Below, piece by piece: positions 24,470-31,872 of a DNA stretch of 47,908 nt. Below the pieces are notes generated by a model. The model was not told where the DNA came from. It made no database searches and worked only from the letters and a program-made list of their open reading frames with translations. The DNA is from Hymenobacter sp. ISL-91. Its GTDB lineage: Bacteria > Bacteroidota > Bacteroidia > Cytophagales > Hymenobacteraceae. How positions within the stretch are numbered: the first letter of the stretch is position 1; each line of letters starts with the position of its first letter. The position numbers and the translations under genes were made by a program. The stretch lies in NCBI RefSeq assembly GCF_018613725.1, contig NZ_JAGGPS010000032.1:1-47908 (forward strand). The letters run 5' to 3'.

Positions 24470-24745
24470 CCCCACCGCCCACACCTCTGTACCAACGGGC
24501 ACAACTGCAGCATCTTGCTGCGTGAGCAATAGCACCCGAACAGTAGGCTCACCGGCGCGGGCTACTTCCTCGACGCTGGCCGTAGCGGAAAACTCCTGTT
24601 TATCAGGAAAAACCATTCGAACCGCCAGGCTCGTATGCAATGGCATCGAGGCCAGAGTTTCGGGCGGCCCGGCGGGTAGCAGTAGTACGCCCAGGCCTGT
24701 GAGCACCCGGCTTTCGGCAACTCGTAATAGAAATAGTGCTTTCAT
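24467..24745 (-). CDS. small hypothetical protein
   Basis: A 92-residue protein starting KALFLLRVAESRVL. No signal peptide or transmembrane segment is convincing. The body alternates hydrophobic residues as in a small beta-barrel (LHTSLAVRMVF, EPTVRVLLLTQQ, VPVGTEVWAVG). Support is modest: it ends exactly at the efflux terminator, opposite in direction, and has a natural beta-strand pattern rather than the Arg/Ala/Pro-rich look of shadow frames. I do not recognise the family. Confidence 0.5.
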   Translation of the reverse strand: MKALFLLRVAESRVLTGLGVLLLPAGPPETLASMPLHTSLAVRMVFPDKQEFSATASVEEVARAGEPTVRVLLLTQQDAAVVPVGTEVWAVG

Positions 24746-24941
24746 CAGATAAAATACGCGAAATTGTGCAACGCTGGCCTCTAGACAGACTTTTACCGGC
24801 TTGGTAGACCACGGCGCAGGCAGCGAAAATCAACCTGCCGAAGCTCAACCTCAACCAGGAGATAAGCGTATTGGCATGGTGCTTGTAAACCACCCTGTAA
24901 CTCCGGGCCACCAGCGCCCTTCCACTTTAAACACATTGGCC

Positions 24942-25466
24942 ATGAAAAAGGTAAGTCTGCTTCTCGCATTTGTCCTGTTCCTCACCACGGTCTTTAATGG
25001 CTTCGCTCAGGACCGTAAGGTTAGCTCCAGCGCTAAAGGTGCCGTACTCGGCGGCCTGGGTGGCGCTGCCGCCGGAGCCCTCATCAACAAGAAAAACCGC
25101 GTGGTAGGCGGGGCCGTGGGTGGCGCTGCCGGTGCCGGCCTGGGCTACAGCATTGGCCGCACCGCCGATAACAAGCGCCGCGCCGAAGCCGCCCGCGTAG
25201 CCGCTGCCCGTCGGGCCGAGGCCAACCGCCAGTCGGCTTACCGCTCGGGCATTGCCCAGGGTAAAGCTTCGGCCGCCCGCGCCAACGCCGCTACCATGGC
25301 TGCTACTGCTGCTCCGGCCGCTGCCCCTGCCATGATGAGCAGCTTTGCCGCTCCCGGTGCTTCCCCTGCCGCTTACGCCATGAGCTCGGGCTACCTGCCC
25401 AACGAGGCTTATGGCAAGCGCGAAGCCGCTTACCCTACTTCCGAAGTTCGTCGTAAGAGCTGGTAG
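24942..25466 (+). CDS. secreted glycine-zipper protein
   Basis: A 174-residue exported protein. Signal peptide KKVSLLLAFVLFLTTVFNGFAQ, then a glycine-zipper domain at about 35-75 with repeated GxxxG spacing (GAVLGGLGGAAAGALI and GGAVGGAAGAGLGYSIGR). This is followed by a basic Arg/Ala-rich helix and a low-complexity Ala/Pro/Met tail. Glycine-zipper proteins of this YMGG-like type sit in or at the outer membrane; no enzymatic role is expected. The start at 24942 is chosen for the signal peptide; upstream in-frame codons are non-coding. Its own terminator follows at 25489. Confidence 0.85.
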   Translation: MKKVSLLLAFVLFLTTVFNGFAQDRKVSSSAKGAVLGGLGGAAAGALINKKNRVVGGAVGGAAGAGLGYSIGRTADNKRRAEAARVAAARRAEANRQSAYRSGIAQGKASAARANAATMAATAAPAAAPAMMSSFAAPGASPAAYAMSSGYLPNEAYGKREAAYPTSEVRRKSW

Positions 25467-25488
25467 TCCGGCCCGTTTGCGTAGTTTC

Positions 25489-25517
25489 AAAGCCCAGGTC
25501 TGCGGACCTGGGCTTTT
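25489..25517 (+). terminator. rho-independent terminator
   Basis: Stem AAAGCCCAGGTC (25489-25500) with GACCTGGGCTTTT, loop TGCG, 22 bases after the glycine-zipper stop codon. Confidence 0.85.
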
Positions 25518-25575
25518 CGCGCCTCTGGCCCCGTTGCCTGCCTCGCTCCTGTTTTTTTTACCATAACCTCTTCCC

Positions 25576-26040
25576 ATGAAACGCATTTTTGGCCTCCTGC
25601 TGGGAGGTGCCCTGCTCGCCGGCTGCTCCGACACCAAAACCGATGCCGCCGCCGACGTGAACGTGCAAAGCCTCAACCAACAGTTTATTGGGGCCTGGAA
25701 CGCCAAAAACACCGTGCAGCTCGATTCGCTGCTGGCCGACGACGTGCAGTACGCCCAGGGCGCCACGCGCTTCAGCGGCAAGTCGGAGGTGTCGGACAAA
25801 TGGGTACGCGCCACCATGGGCACCATTGCCGACCTGAAGCTGTATGCCACCAGCACGGGCAACGGCCCGGCCATGGCCTACGAAGCCGGCACGTTCTCGA
25901 CCGAGGTACTGCCCGAAATGGCCGACCAGCCCCGCGGCGAAGGTGAAGGCAACTTCATTTTGGTTTGGAAAAAGAACGCTAAAAACGCCTGGAAGCTCAG
26001 CTACGTGCAGCTCGAAGGCTTGCCCGTGAAGGTGAAGTAA
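25576..26040 (+). CDS. SnoaL/NTF2-like lipoprotein
   Basis: A 154-residue lipoprotein: signal FGLLLGGALLAGC with lipidation at the Cys before SDTKTDA. The mature part has the cone-shaped NTF2/SnoaL-like pattern: LNQQFIGAWNAKNTVQLDSLLADDVQY (first helices and turn), FSGKSEVSDKWVR, then beta strands ending NFILVWKKNAKNAWKLSYVQ. Members of this fold bind small ligands or act as isomerases; nothing here selects a substrate. It is likely monocistronic, between a terminator upstream (25489) and a strong bidirectional one downstream. Confidence 0.82.
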   Translation: MKRIFGLLLGGALLAGCSDTKTDAAADVNVQSLNQQFIGAWNAKNTVQLDSLLADDVQYAQGATRFSGKSEVSDKWVRATMGTIADLKLYATSTGNGPAMAYEAGTFSTEVLPEMADQPRGEGEGNFILVWKKNAKNAWKLSYVQLEGLPVKVK

Positions 26041-26067
26041 CCCACGCGCCGCGCCGGTTTACACCAC

Positions 26068-26116
26068 AAAGCCCCGGTGGGCCGCCCAACCAATATGGGC
26101 GGCCCACCGGGGCTTT
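26068..26116. terminator. bidirectional terminator between convergent genes
   Basis: A perfect 21-base stem, AAAGCCCCGGTGGGCCGCCCA (26068-26088) with 26096-26116, loop ACCAATA. It lies between the SnoaL-like gene and the convergent gene ending at 26133, and serves both directions by its AAA...TTT flanks. Confidence 0.85.
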
Positions 26117-26132
26117 GCGCTTAACAACCTGC

Positions 26133-26504
26133 TTATTCCGGTTCGCGCACCGCCACAAGGTTCCTGGCCTGGTAGGTGTACACTGTGCCGGTTTGGGTGT
26201 GCTGCACCACGGCAATGCCCTTGGGCAGCAGTTGTTTCAGGTTGTAGCGCAGAGAATGACCCGGGTCGTAGTAGAGGACCCAATGGCCGTTGCTGTCGCG
26301 CGAGCCGCCACTGAGGAGTCCGCCGCCGTTGGGCATGGGCACCGGGCGGGGCTGATCGGCATCTGTTTCGGCGGCGCTAGAGGGCTTTTCGGTTTTCAAC
26401 AGCCGCCAGTCGGGGTTTTGCTGGCCGGGGCGCGGGAGTTGCTGGGCCGTGGCGGCGGTGGTGGCAGCCAGGAGCAGCAGGGCAGGCAGAGATACGGTTT
26501 GCAT
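26133..26504 (-). CDS. small secreted hypothetical protein
   Basis: A 123-residue protein with a signal peptide (QTVSLPALLLLAATTAATAQ) and a short mature part. A Pro/Asp-rich linker is followed by a compact region GHWVLYYDPGHSLRYNLKQLLPKGIAVVQHTQTG that could be a small beta domain. No family is recognised. It is convergent with the SnoaL-like lipoprotein, sharing the terminator at 26068. Exported, function unknown. Confidence 0.65.
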   Translation of the reverse strand: MQTVSLPALLLLAATTAATAQQLPRPGQQNPDWRLLKTEKPSSAAETDADQPRPVPMPNGGGLLSGGSRDSNGHWVLYYDPGHSLRYNLKQLLPKGIAVVQHTQTGTVYTYQARNLVAVREPE

Positions 26505-26875
26505 AGCGGTTGAGGATAAAGTGGTGAATAAGGGATACGCGGGCGGCCGAATAGTCGCTCACTCCGCTGGCGAAAGGCAACTACTCTATCAGTTTTTCAT
26601 CGACGACCAGAAGCTGGCACCCAACGCTGCGCCAGTAGTTGGGCTGGTTCAACTTCCGGTTGAGCCAGCCCGCTAAGTGCATCCTTCGGGGGCGTAACCT
26701 GCTCAGCAAAAAATACCACTAACTTTTTGCAATGAGTATCCGTGCGCCTTCGGAGCCCGCCCCGAAAGGCCTAAGCAACGAGTCCCCGACCAGTATGGCA
26801 CTGGTCGGGGGCTCGTTGCTTAGGCCTTTCGGGCAACGCTGATGACCGGGCGGCTACCCGTTACGCTATTTCGGG
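26505..26875. other. gene-free stretch with two hairpins
   Basis: 371 bases between two minus-strand genes. It contains a 13-base stem (26641-26653 with 26659-26671, one mismatch) and the very long hairpin at 26761-26833 listed separately. No start, -7 match or RNA gene was recognised in the rest. A short plus-strand open frame ending at 26676 looks spurious. Confidence 0.6.
26761..26833. terminator. 34-base-pair hairpin, probable terminator of the manganese catalase gene
   Basis: Arms 26761-26794 and 26800-26833 are reverse complements with one mismatch; the loop is only ATGGC. It lies 43 bases beyond the stop of the manganese catalase gene (minus strand). The stem is far longer than needed for termination and lacks a clean T-run on either strand, so it may also block read-through or protect the mRNA end. 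Confidence 0.7.
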
Positions 26876-27742
26876 CTATCCGAGCACGTCTTTGGCCTTG
26901 TCGATGATAGTATCGAAAGCACTCATCTGCTCTTTCTGGGCATGGCCTTTGGGTGCAGGCGGGCCTAGCTTGGGCTCGTCGCCGGCGGGTTTGCCCTGAA
27001 TGACGGAGAACTCGCCTTTGCCATCAATAGATGGCCCGCTGGTCCAGCGGCCCTGGGGCGTTTCGCCGTTGATGCTCGTGCTCATGAAGGCGTAGCTGTA
27101 CTGCTGCAGCTCTTCGCTTTGCGGAAAGCTATTGGGGATGGGGTGCACGCCGGTGGGGCCGCCCAACTCTTCGAGCACGGCCAGCCACTGGTTCTGGTGC
27201 ATGGTGTCGCGGGCAATCAGGAAGGCCAGCATGTCTTTCATGCCGGGGTCGTCGGTGGCTTCCCAGAGGCGGGTAGCTAGCAGGCGGCCAGTACTTTCGG
27301 CCATTACGTTGGCGTACATGTCGGCTGCCAGGTTGCCGCTGCCTACCACCCACGAGCCATTGAACGGGACGCCGTTGGCATCCACGGCCATGGCCGAAAG
27401 GCCCGACGAGAGCACGTGGCGCACATCCATACCGCCCATTACGGCCCCAATGGCCTGATCTTTCGCCATTTCCTCTTTCAGACTCAGGGGGGCACCCTCC
27501 AGGTTGAGGGCTACGGCTGTGGCCAGCATCTCGATATGGCCTATTTCCTCGGTGCCGGTTTCCAGCAGCATGTAGCGGTACTTAGATGGGCCGCGTGAGC
27601 CGAACGCCTGAAACAGGTACTGCAGGCACACCCGAATTTCGCCCTCAATGCCACCCACAGCCTGCTGCAGCATGCGGGCAAACACGGGGTTGGGTTTGTC
27701 AACTCTCACTTTATACTGTAGCTCTTTATCGTGGTAAAACAT
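26876..27742 (-). CDS. manganese catalase
   Basis: A 288-residue non-haem catalase that converts hydrogen peroxide to water and oxygen with a dimanganese centre. The four-helix ferritin-like bundle is evident and all ligands can be placed: E35 in GGIEGEIR, E66 and H69 in GTEEIGHIEM, E149 in VMAESTGR and H182 in RDTMHQNQW, matching the positions known for Lactobacillus plantarum catalase. The C-terminal extension carries a Gly/Pro/Lys-rich tail and ends AFDTIIDKAKDVLG. The start at 27742 (MFYHDKEL) is the family's usual beginning; the longer frame upstream is non-coding. Cytoplasmic, oxidative-stress defence. Divergent from the MFS gene with about 270 bases between the two starts. Confidence 0.93.
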   Translation of the reverse strand: MFYHDKELQYKVRVDKPNPVFARMLQQAVGGIEGEIRVCLQYLFQAFGSRGPSKYRYMLLETGTEEIGHIEMLATAVALNLEGAPLSLKEEMAKDQAIGAVMGGMDVRHVLSSGLSAMAVDANGVPFNGSWVVGSGNLAADMYANVMAESTGRLLATRLWEATDDPGMKDMLAFLIARDTMHQNQWLAVLEELGGPTGVHPIPNSFPQSEELQQYSYAFMSTSINGETPQGRWTSGPSIDGKGEFSVIQGKPAGDEPKLGPPAPKGHAQKEQMSAFDTIIDKAKDVLG

Positions 27743-27969
27743 AGAAAAATAAGTTGGGGTGAAGCGTTGCGTTAGCCGGCACCCTGCCGCGCAACCCTTC
27801 CCTATACGCCCCACTTTCTGGCCTGGCCGAAACGGAATTTTGGCATCTTTAAATAATCAAAATACACGGCCAACTAGCTGGAATCAAAGAAACTCGACAC
27901 TAATCACCCCCTTGCGGCCCAACGGCTGAGCTTACAGTGTGCCGGGCCGGATACGGAGCCGGGGAAGCG

Positions 27970-27977
27970 TATCTTTG
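27970..27977 (+). promoter_or_regulatory. -7 box (TATCTTTG) for the MFS transporter
   Basis: Exact match to the Bacteroidota consensus TAnnTTTG, ending 35 bases before the ATG at 28013. No convincing -33 element was seen. Confidence 0.55.
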
Positions 27978-28012
27978 CTGATCCGCTCCACCAGGAGTGG
28001 CCCTTTTAGTAC

Positions 28013-29236
28013 ATGAGTGAATTATTGACTGCCGAGCCCGTTCAACCTACTTCTACGGCTCCGGCACCTGCCCCGCTGGCTCCCTCTCAGGTCTGGCTGA
28101 TGGCCATTACCTGCGGGCTGGTGGTGGCTAATCTGTACTACAACCAACCGCTGCTAGCCGAAATCGGGCGCACCTTTGGCCTGACGGAGAGCCGGGTGAG
28201 CTGGATAGCCACTGTTACGCAGGTAGGCTACACGCTGGGCCTGCTGCTGCTGGTGCCGCTGGGCGACAAATGGGAGCGAAAACGGATGATTATGGCCCTG
28301 ATTGGGCTGGCAGCCGGCTGCCTGGCCCTGGCGGCCTACGCGCCTACCTTCGGGGTGCTGGTGGGGGCCTCGCTGCTGCTGGGGTTCTTTTCAGCGGTGC
28401 CGCAGCTGCTGGTGCCCATGGCTGCCTCGCTGGCTTCGGATGAGCAGCGCGGCCGGGTAGTGGGCAAGGTGATGAGCGGGCTGCTGATTGGCATTCTGGT
28501 GTCGCGCACTATCAGTGGCTACGTGGGCCTGCACTTTGGCTGGCGCACCATGTTTTGGGTGGGCACCGGCCTGATGCTGGTGCTGGTAGCCGTGCTGGCC
28601 CGCATGCTGCCCCGCAACCAGCCCTACTACGCGGGCAGCTACGGCAGCCTGCTTCGCTCGCTGGGCACGCTGGCCCGCGAGCTGCCGGTGCTGCGCCGCT
28701 CCTCGCTGGTCGGGGCCTGCCTGTTCGGTGGCTTCAGCGCCTTCTGGACCACGCTGGTGTTCTTTCTGGAGAGCGACACCTACGGTTACGGCGCCGACGT
28801 TGCCGGCTTGTTCGGCCTGATTGGAGCCACCGGAGCCTTTGCCGCCTCCTACGCCGGTAAGTCAGCCGACCAGCGGGGGCCGGGCTTTGCGCTGCGCATC
28901 GGGTTGGCGCTGTTTGGCGGGGGCTACCTGCTGATGACTTTCGGGGGCTACCACCTGCTGGGCCTCATTGCGGGCGTGGTAGTGCTCGATGTGGGCCAGC
29001 AAATGGCGCACATCGCCAACCAGACCCGCATTTTCAGCCTGCGCCCCGAGGCCCGCAGCCGCCTGAACACCGTGTACATGACGGCCTGCTTCATCGGCGC
29101 CGCCTCCGGTTCCCTGCTCGGCGGCCTCGCCTGGACACACTACCAGTGGCCCGGCGTATGCGCCCTGGGCCTGGGCCTGGTAGCGCTGGCGTATCTGGTG
29201 AGCCGGTTTTATGGGCGGGAAGTAGGTGAGGCGTGA
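28013..29236 (+). CDS. MFS transporter (12 TM)
   Basis: A 407-residue inner-membrane major facilitator. It begins after a Pro-rich cytoplasmic lead with VWLMAITCGLVVANLYYNQPLL, and the loop 2-3 signature is LLLVPLGDKWERKRMI (GDxxxRK type). Twelve hydrophobic segments alternate in the 6+6 pattern with a central cytoplasmic loop near SYGSLLRSLGTLARELP. The NLYYNQPLL motif is typical of the YnfM/YgaY-like drug or metabolite exporters in the DHA1 branch. Substrate unknown; export by proton antiport is the likely mechanism. It is monocistronic, convergent with the rmlD-like gene downstream. Confidence 0.9.
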   Translation: MSELLTAEPVQPTSTAPAPAPLAPSQVWLMAITCGLVVANLYYNQPLLAEIGRTFGLTESRVSWIATVTQVGYTLGLLLLVPLGDKWERKRMIMALIGLAAGCLALAAYAPTFGVLVGASLLLGFFSAVPQLLVPMAASLASDEQRGRVVGKVMSGLLIGILVSRTISGYVGLHFGWRTMFWVGTGLMLVLVAVLARMLPRNQPYYAGSYGSLLRSLGTLARELPVLRRSSLVGACLFGGFSAFWTTLVFFLESDTYGYGADVAGLFGLIGATGAFAASYAGKSADQRGPGFALRIGLALFGGGYLLMTFGGYHLLGLIAGVVVLDVGQQMAHIANQTRIFSLRPEARSRLNTVYMTACFIGAASGSLLGGLAWTHYQWPGVCALGLGLVALAYLVSRFYGREVGEA

Positions 29237-29255
29237 GTATTTGCTGTTGCGCCCC

Positions 29256-29412
29256 AGCCCCAGCGGGGCGGCACATCGGTAGTACTAGCCAGGATGACGT
29301 GCCAAAGCCCCAGCGGGGCGGCACCTATCGTTTAACGGTCGGTGTCGCCCCGCTGGGGCTTTAAAGTTGTATTGTCGCCGGTGGCTACCCATATGTCGCC
29401 CCGCTGGGGCTA
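29256..29412. repeat. four copies of an AGCCCCAGCGGGGCGGCA repeat
   Basis: Copies at 29256-29273 and 29306-29323 (AGCCCCAGCGGGGCGGCA) are followed by two in inverted sense at 29344-29361 and 29395-29412 (TGTCGCCCCGCTGGGGCT). Each copy has a palindromic AGCCCCAGCGGGGC-like core, so the four can pair in alternative ways. They fill the gap between convergent MFS and rmlD-like genes and may serve as transcription terminators for both. Confidence 0.8.
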
Positions 29413-29432
29413 GCGCGTAAAGTCGCTGAATA

Positions 29433-30287
29433 TTATTTCAACCGTCCCATGCACTTCACCAAGCTCGCGCGCCATTGCGGAATGGCCAGGCCCAGCGCGG
29501 TTTTGGCCTTGGTCTTGTCCATCACCGAGAAGGCGGGGCGGGTGGCTTTGGTGTGGTACTCGGCGGTGCGGATGGGCACGGTGCGGGTGGGCAGGCCGCC
29601 CAGCTCGAAAATGGCCACCGCGAAATCATACCACGACGTAACGCCCTCGTTGCTGTAGTGGTAGAGGCCGTAGGCGGTGCTGCCCGACTCGATAATGTGC
29701 AGCAGCGCGCCGGCCAAATCAACGGCGTAGGTGGGCGTGCCCAGCTGGTCCCAAATGACGCGCATCTCCTCGCGCTCCTTGCCGAAGCGCAGCATGGTTT
29801 TTACGAAGTTGCCCGCGTACTCGGAGTACAGCCAGCTAGTGCGCAGGATGAAATACTGCGCGGTATGCTCCGGAATTACCTGCTCGCCTTCGAGCTTGGT
29901 AAGACCGTACACACTGATGGGGGCAGTTTCGTCGGTTTCGGTCAGCGGCTCGTTGCCGGTGCCGGCAAACACGAAATCGGTGGAAATATGCAGCATGGTG
30001 GTGCCGAATTCCCCGCAGAGGCGGGCCAGATTTTCGGCCCCGTCGCGGTTTACCTTGCGGGCAATATCCACCTCGTCCTCGGCCTTATCGACGGCCGTAT
30101 AGGCGGCGCAGTTGATGATGTAGGCCGGGTGGTGTTGCTCGAAGGTGGCCCGCAGGGTTTCCTGATTGAGGATATTTGCCTGCTCTTCGGCCAGAAATAC
30201 GATGCTGGTAAAGCCGCGCGCCTGGGCAACAGCTTGCAGGCACTGGCCCAACTGGCCGGAGCCGCCGAAAACGAGGGTTTTGTTCAT
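29433..30287 (-). CDS. rfbD: dTDP-4-dehydrorhamnose reductase (RmlD/RfbD)
   Basis: A 284-residue short-chain dehydrogenase of the RmlD type, which carries out the last step of dTDP-L-rhamnose synthesis using NAD(P)H. The Rossmann loop is GGSGQLGQ (8-15), the strand-end motif is INCAAYTAVDKAE, and the catalytic Tyr/Lys pair is Y127xxxK131 in VYGLTKLEGE, with HISTDFVFAG supplying the Ser/Thr. RmlA, B and C genes are not in the window, so a related sugar-nucleotide reductase (for example for another deoxysugar) cannot be excluded. It feeds cell-surface polysaccharide synthesis. It is preceded by an inverted repeat at 30310 and no -7 box was identified. Confidence 0.9.
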   Translation of the reverse strand: MNKTLVFGGSGQLGQCLQAVAQARGFTSIVFLAEEQANILNQETLRATFEQHHPAYIINCAAYTAVDKAEDEVDIARKVNRDGAENLARLCGEFGTTMLHISTDFVFAGTGNEPLTETDETAPISVYGLTKLEGEQVIPEHTAQYFILRTSWLYSEYAGNFVKTMLRFGKEREEMRVIWDQLGTPTYAVDLAGALLHIIESGSTAYGLYHYSNEGVTSWYDFAVAIFELGGLPTRTVPIRTAEYHTKATRPAFSVMDKTKAKTALGLAIPQWRASLVKCMGRLK

Positions 30288-30309
30288 AAGGAAGGATAGA
30301 GAGAAACCT

Positions 30310-30398
30310 CTGTCATCCTGAGCAGAGCGAAGGACCTTATTACGTCAGGAGTGTTTGTTCACTCGTTGTAAGGTCCTTCGCTTTGCTCAGGATGACAG
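30310..30398. repeat. inverted repeat, GTCATCCTGAGC-family
   Basis: Arms 30310-30339 and 30369-30398 are 30-base reverse complements with one mismatch, separated by 29 bases. It lies between the rmlD-like gene and the TIGR03915 gene, both on the minus strand. Confidence 0.88.
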
Positions 30399-30431
30399 GT
30401 GGGTGCAAATTACGGCTTTCCCGCTTCCTTC

Positions 30432-31379
30432 CTACCCTTGGGCCTCCCCGCCCGCGCTCAATGCCGGACCGCCGGGCTGCACGGGGCGCTTGTTGTTGAT
30501 GGGCTGGAAAGGCCGCTCCCGGGGCTGCTTTTCGCTCAGATACTTCCAGTAGCGCAGCGGCATATGGCGGCGGTGCAGCTTCATGTTTTTGCGCTCCGGG
30601 ATGTTCACATGGTCGAAATAGGCCTGCCAGAGCACCTGAAACAGCGGCTCCCGCTCGTCGAGCACGGTGGCCGACACGGCGGCGCGGCGCTGGGGCGCGG
30701 TGTCGGCATCGAACTGCACGATGTCGGTGCGGTGCAGGTCGTAGTAGAGGCCGTAGGAGCGGCGGCGGTCGAAAATCAGCCAGCGCTGATCGGCGTAGCG
30801 GGTGGTAAAGTGGGACGCAATGAGCGGCAGCACGTCGAAATCGGGCTCAATGGTGGCGTGAAATAGCCCGTCGCTCGTCTTCTCGAAGCGCACAAAGGCT
30901 TCCATGCGGTGCTTTTCGCGGTACATCTGCTGGGCCAGCCGCTGCACCCGGCGCACGTTGTCGTCGGAGTAGTTCTCGGCAATGTCGCGGCCGGCGCGCA
31001 TAGCCGTATCGGCGTAGCGAAACACCAGCAGCTCCCGGTTAGCGTCCTCACTCAGAAACACATGAAACAGGCGCGTGCGGGCCTCTTTGTCCATGTATTT
31101 CAGCAGCCCCTCCCAGACGCGGGCGGCGGCTGTTTCGTCGGTATCCACTTCCACGGGCTGAGCAAACAGGCCGCCCTGCACCGCCCCCAGTGGCTGAATA
31201 CTGTTGGGCGCGGCCTTGCGGTCGTACACCTGAAAAAGCACCGACAACAGGCCCTCAAACGAGCCGTCGTAGGCGTAATCGAGGGGCGGCTGCGTAAGCT
31301 CGGGGGCAGCACGGCGGCGGTGAGTGGCCGCAGCCATTGCTTCGGTAGCCGAGCGGCGCGGAATCAGGGAACGGGACAT
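30432..31379 (-). CDS. TIGR03915/DUF4130-family probable DNA metabolism protein
   Basis: A 315-residue protein of the TIGR03915 (DUF4130) family, predicted to act in DNA metabolism or repair with the TIGR03916 radical SAM protein encoded immediately upstream on the same strand. The family core starts YDGSFEGLLSVLFQVYDRK at about 37-55, continues with FHVFLSEDANRELLVFRY, RMEAFVRF and TRYADQRWLIFDRRRSYGLYYD, and ends with WQAYFDHVNIPERKNMKLHRRHMPLRYWKYL. An N-terminal Arg-rich extension of about 35 residues precedes the core. In other genomes this family is adjacent to, or fused with, UdgX-type uracil-DNA glycosylase; no glycosylase gene is in this window. The gap to the radical SAM gene is about 490 bases and holds two repeats and a doubtful small ORF. 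Confidence 0.85.
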   Translation of the reverse strand: MSRSLIPRRSATEAMAAATHRRRAAPELTQPPLDYAYDGSFEGLLSVLFQVYDRKAAPNSIQPLGAVQGGLFAQPVEVDTDETAAARVWEGLLKYMDKEARTRLFHVFLSEDANRELLVFRYADTAMRAGRDIAENYSDDNVRRVQRLAQQMYREKHRMEAFVRFEKTSDGLFHATIEPDFDVLPLIASHFTTRYADQRWLIFDRRRSYGLYYDLHRTDIVQFDADTAPQRRAAVSATVLDEREPLFQVLWQAYFDHVNIPERKNMKLHRRHMPLRYWKYLSEKQPRERPFQPINNKRPVQPGGPALSAGGEAQG

Positions 31380-31406
31380 GGGCAGCAGCGATAACTCAGT
31401 TTGCGG

Positions 31407-31517
31407 AGGGCGGTGTAGGGGCGGGGCTTGCCCCCGCCCGCCGTTTGGTTTCTATAACGGCCCGTCACCAAATCGTTCAGTGGCGGGCGGGGACAAGCCC
31501 CGCCCCTACACCGCCCT
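31407..31517. repeat. paired GTAGGGGCGGGGC inverted repeat
   Basis: Arms 31407-31442 and 31482-31517 are 36-base reverse complements with a few mismatches (AGGGCGGTGTAGGGGCGGGG... and its partner). It lies just upstream of the TIGR03915 gene. The following 31518-31607 stretch holds a short palindromic CCCGGG-centred string at about 31570-31600 and nothing else recognised. Confidence 0.85.
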
Positions 31518-31607
31518 TCGCGGCTTCAGTTGACAGAGACAATAAAACCCGCAGTGGCAGTTTCGCTACGTAGCCCAGGGTTTCAGCCCCGGGAACCCGG
31601 CGCGGAA

Positions 31608-31775
31608 CTATGCCGCTTTGGGCTGGCGGAATTTACCATTGTTGCGGGCCGCCTCCTGGTGCATGCGCAGCACCACCGGTAGCAGCTCCGAGAGCTTGCA
31701 GCAACAGGCCACGCGGGCTACTTTCAGAACGGTGGGAGCGGCCGGCGCGTCGGCAGCGCGATGAGCAACAGTCAT
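31608..31775 (-). CDS. possible 55-residue protein between the DNA-repair pair
   Basis: An ATG at 31775 opens 55 codons beginning MTVAHRAADAPAAP, with three consecutive cysteines (VARVACCCKLSELLP) and a basic C-terminus (NNGKFRQPKAA). It lies in the gap between the radical SAM and TIGR03915 genes, same strand. It may be a real small protein, since it does not consist of repeat, but has no recognised family. Confidence 0.35.
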   Translation of the reverse strand: MTVAHRAADAPAAPTVLKVARVACCCKLSELLPVVLRMHQEAARNNGKFRQPKAA

Positions 31776-31777
31776 AT

Positions 31778-31870
31778 GAGTTGTCAGTTGCGAGCGGTCA
31801 GCTGTCAGGCCGTTCATCAAACCGCTCAACAAGAACGACCTGACAACTGGCAACTAGCAACTGACAACTC
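31778..31870. repeat. imperfect inverted repeat built of GTCAGTTG/CAACTGAC words
   Basis: Arms 31778-31809 and 31839-31870 (32 bases, about five mismatches) consist of short CAACTGACAAC-type words. It begins two bases after the radical SAM stop codon, so may terminate that gene. Confidence 0.7.
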
Positions 31871-31872
31871 AG

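Noticed and set aside
26449..26676. 75-codon plus-strand open frame with YQFFIDDQKLAP near its end
   Set aside because: The first part is antisense to a signal-peptide-bearing gene and the remainder has no start; a resemblance of the opposite strand to a response-regulator string (LVVDEKLI) is too short to call a remnant.
29475..30299. 274-codon plus-strand open frame
   Set aside because: Antisense to the RmlD-like gene with its intact GGSGQLGQ and YxxxK motifs.
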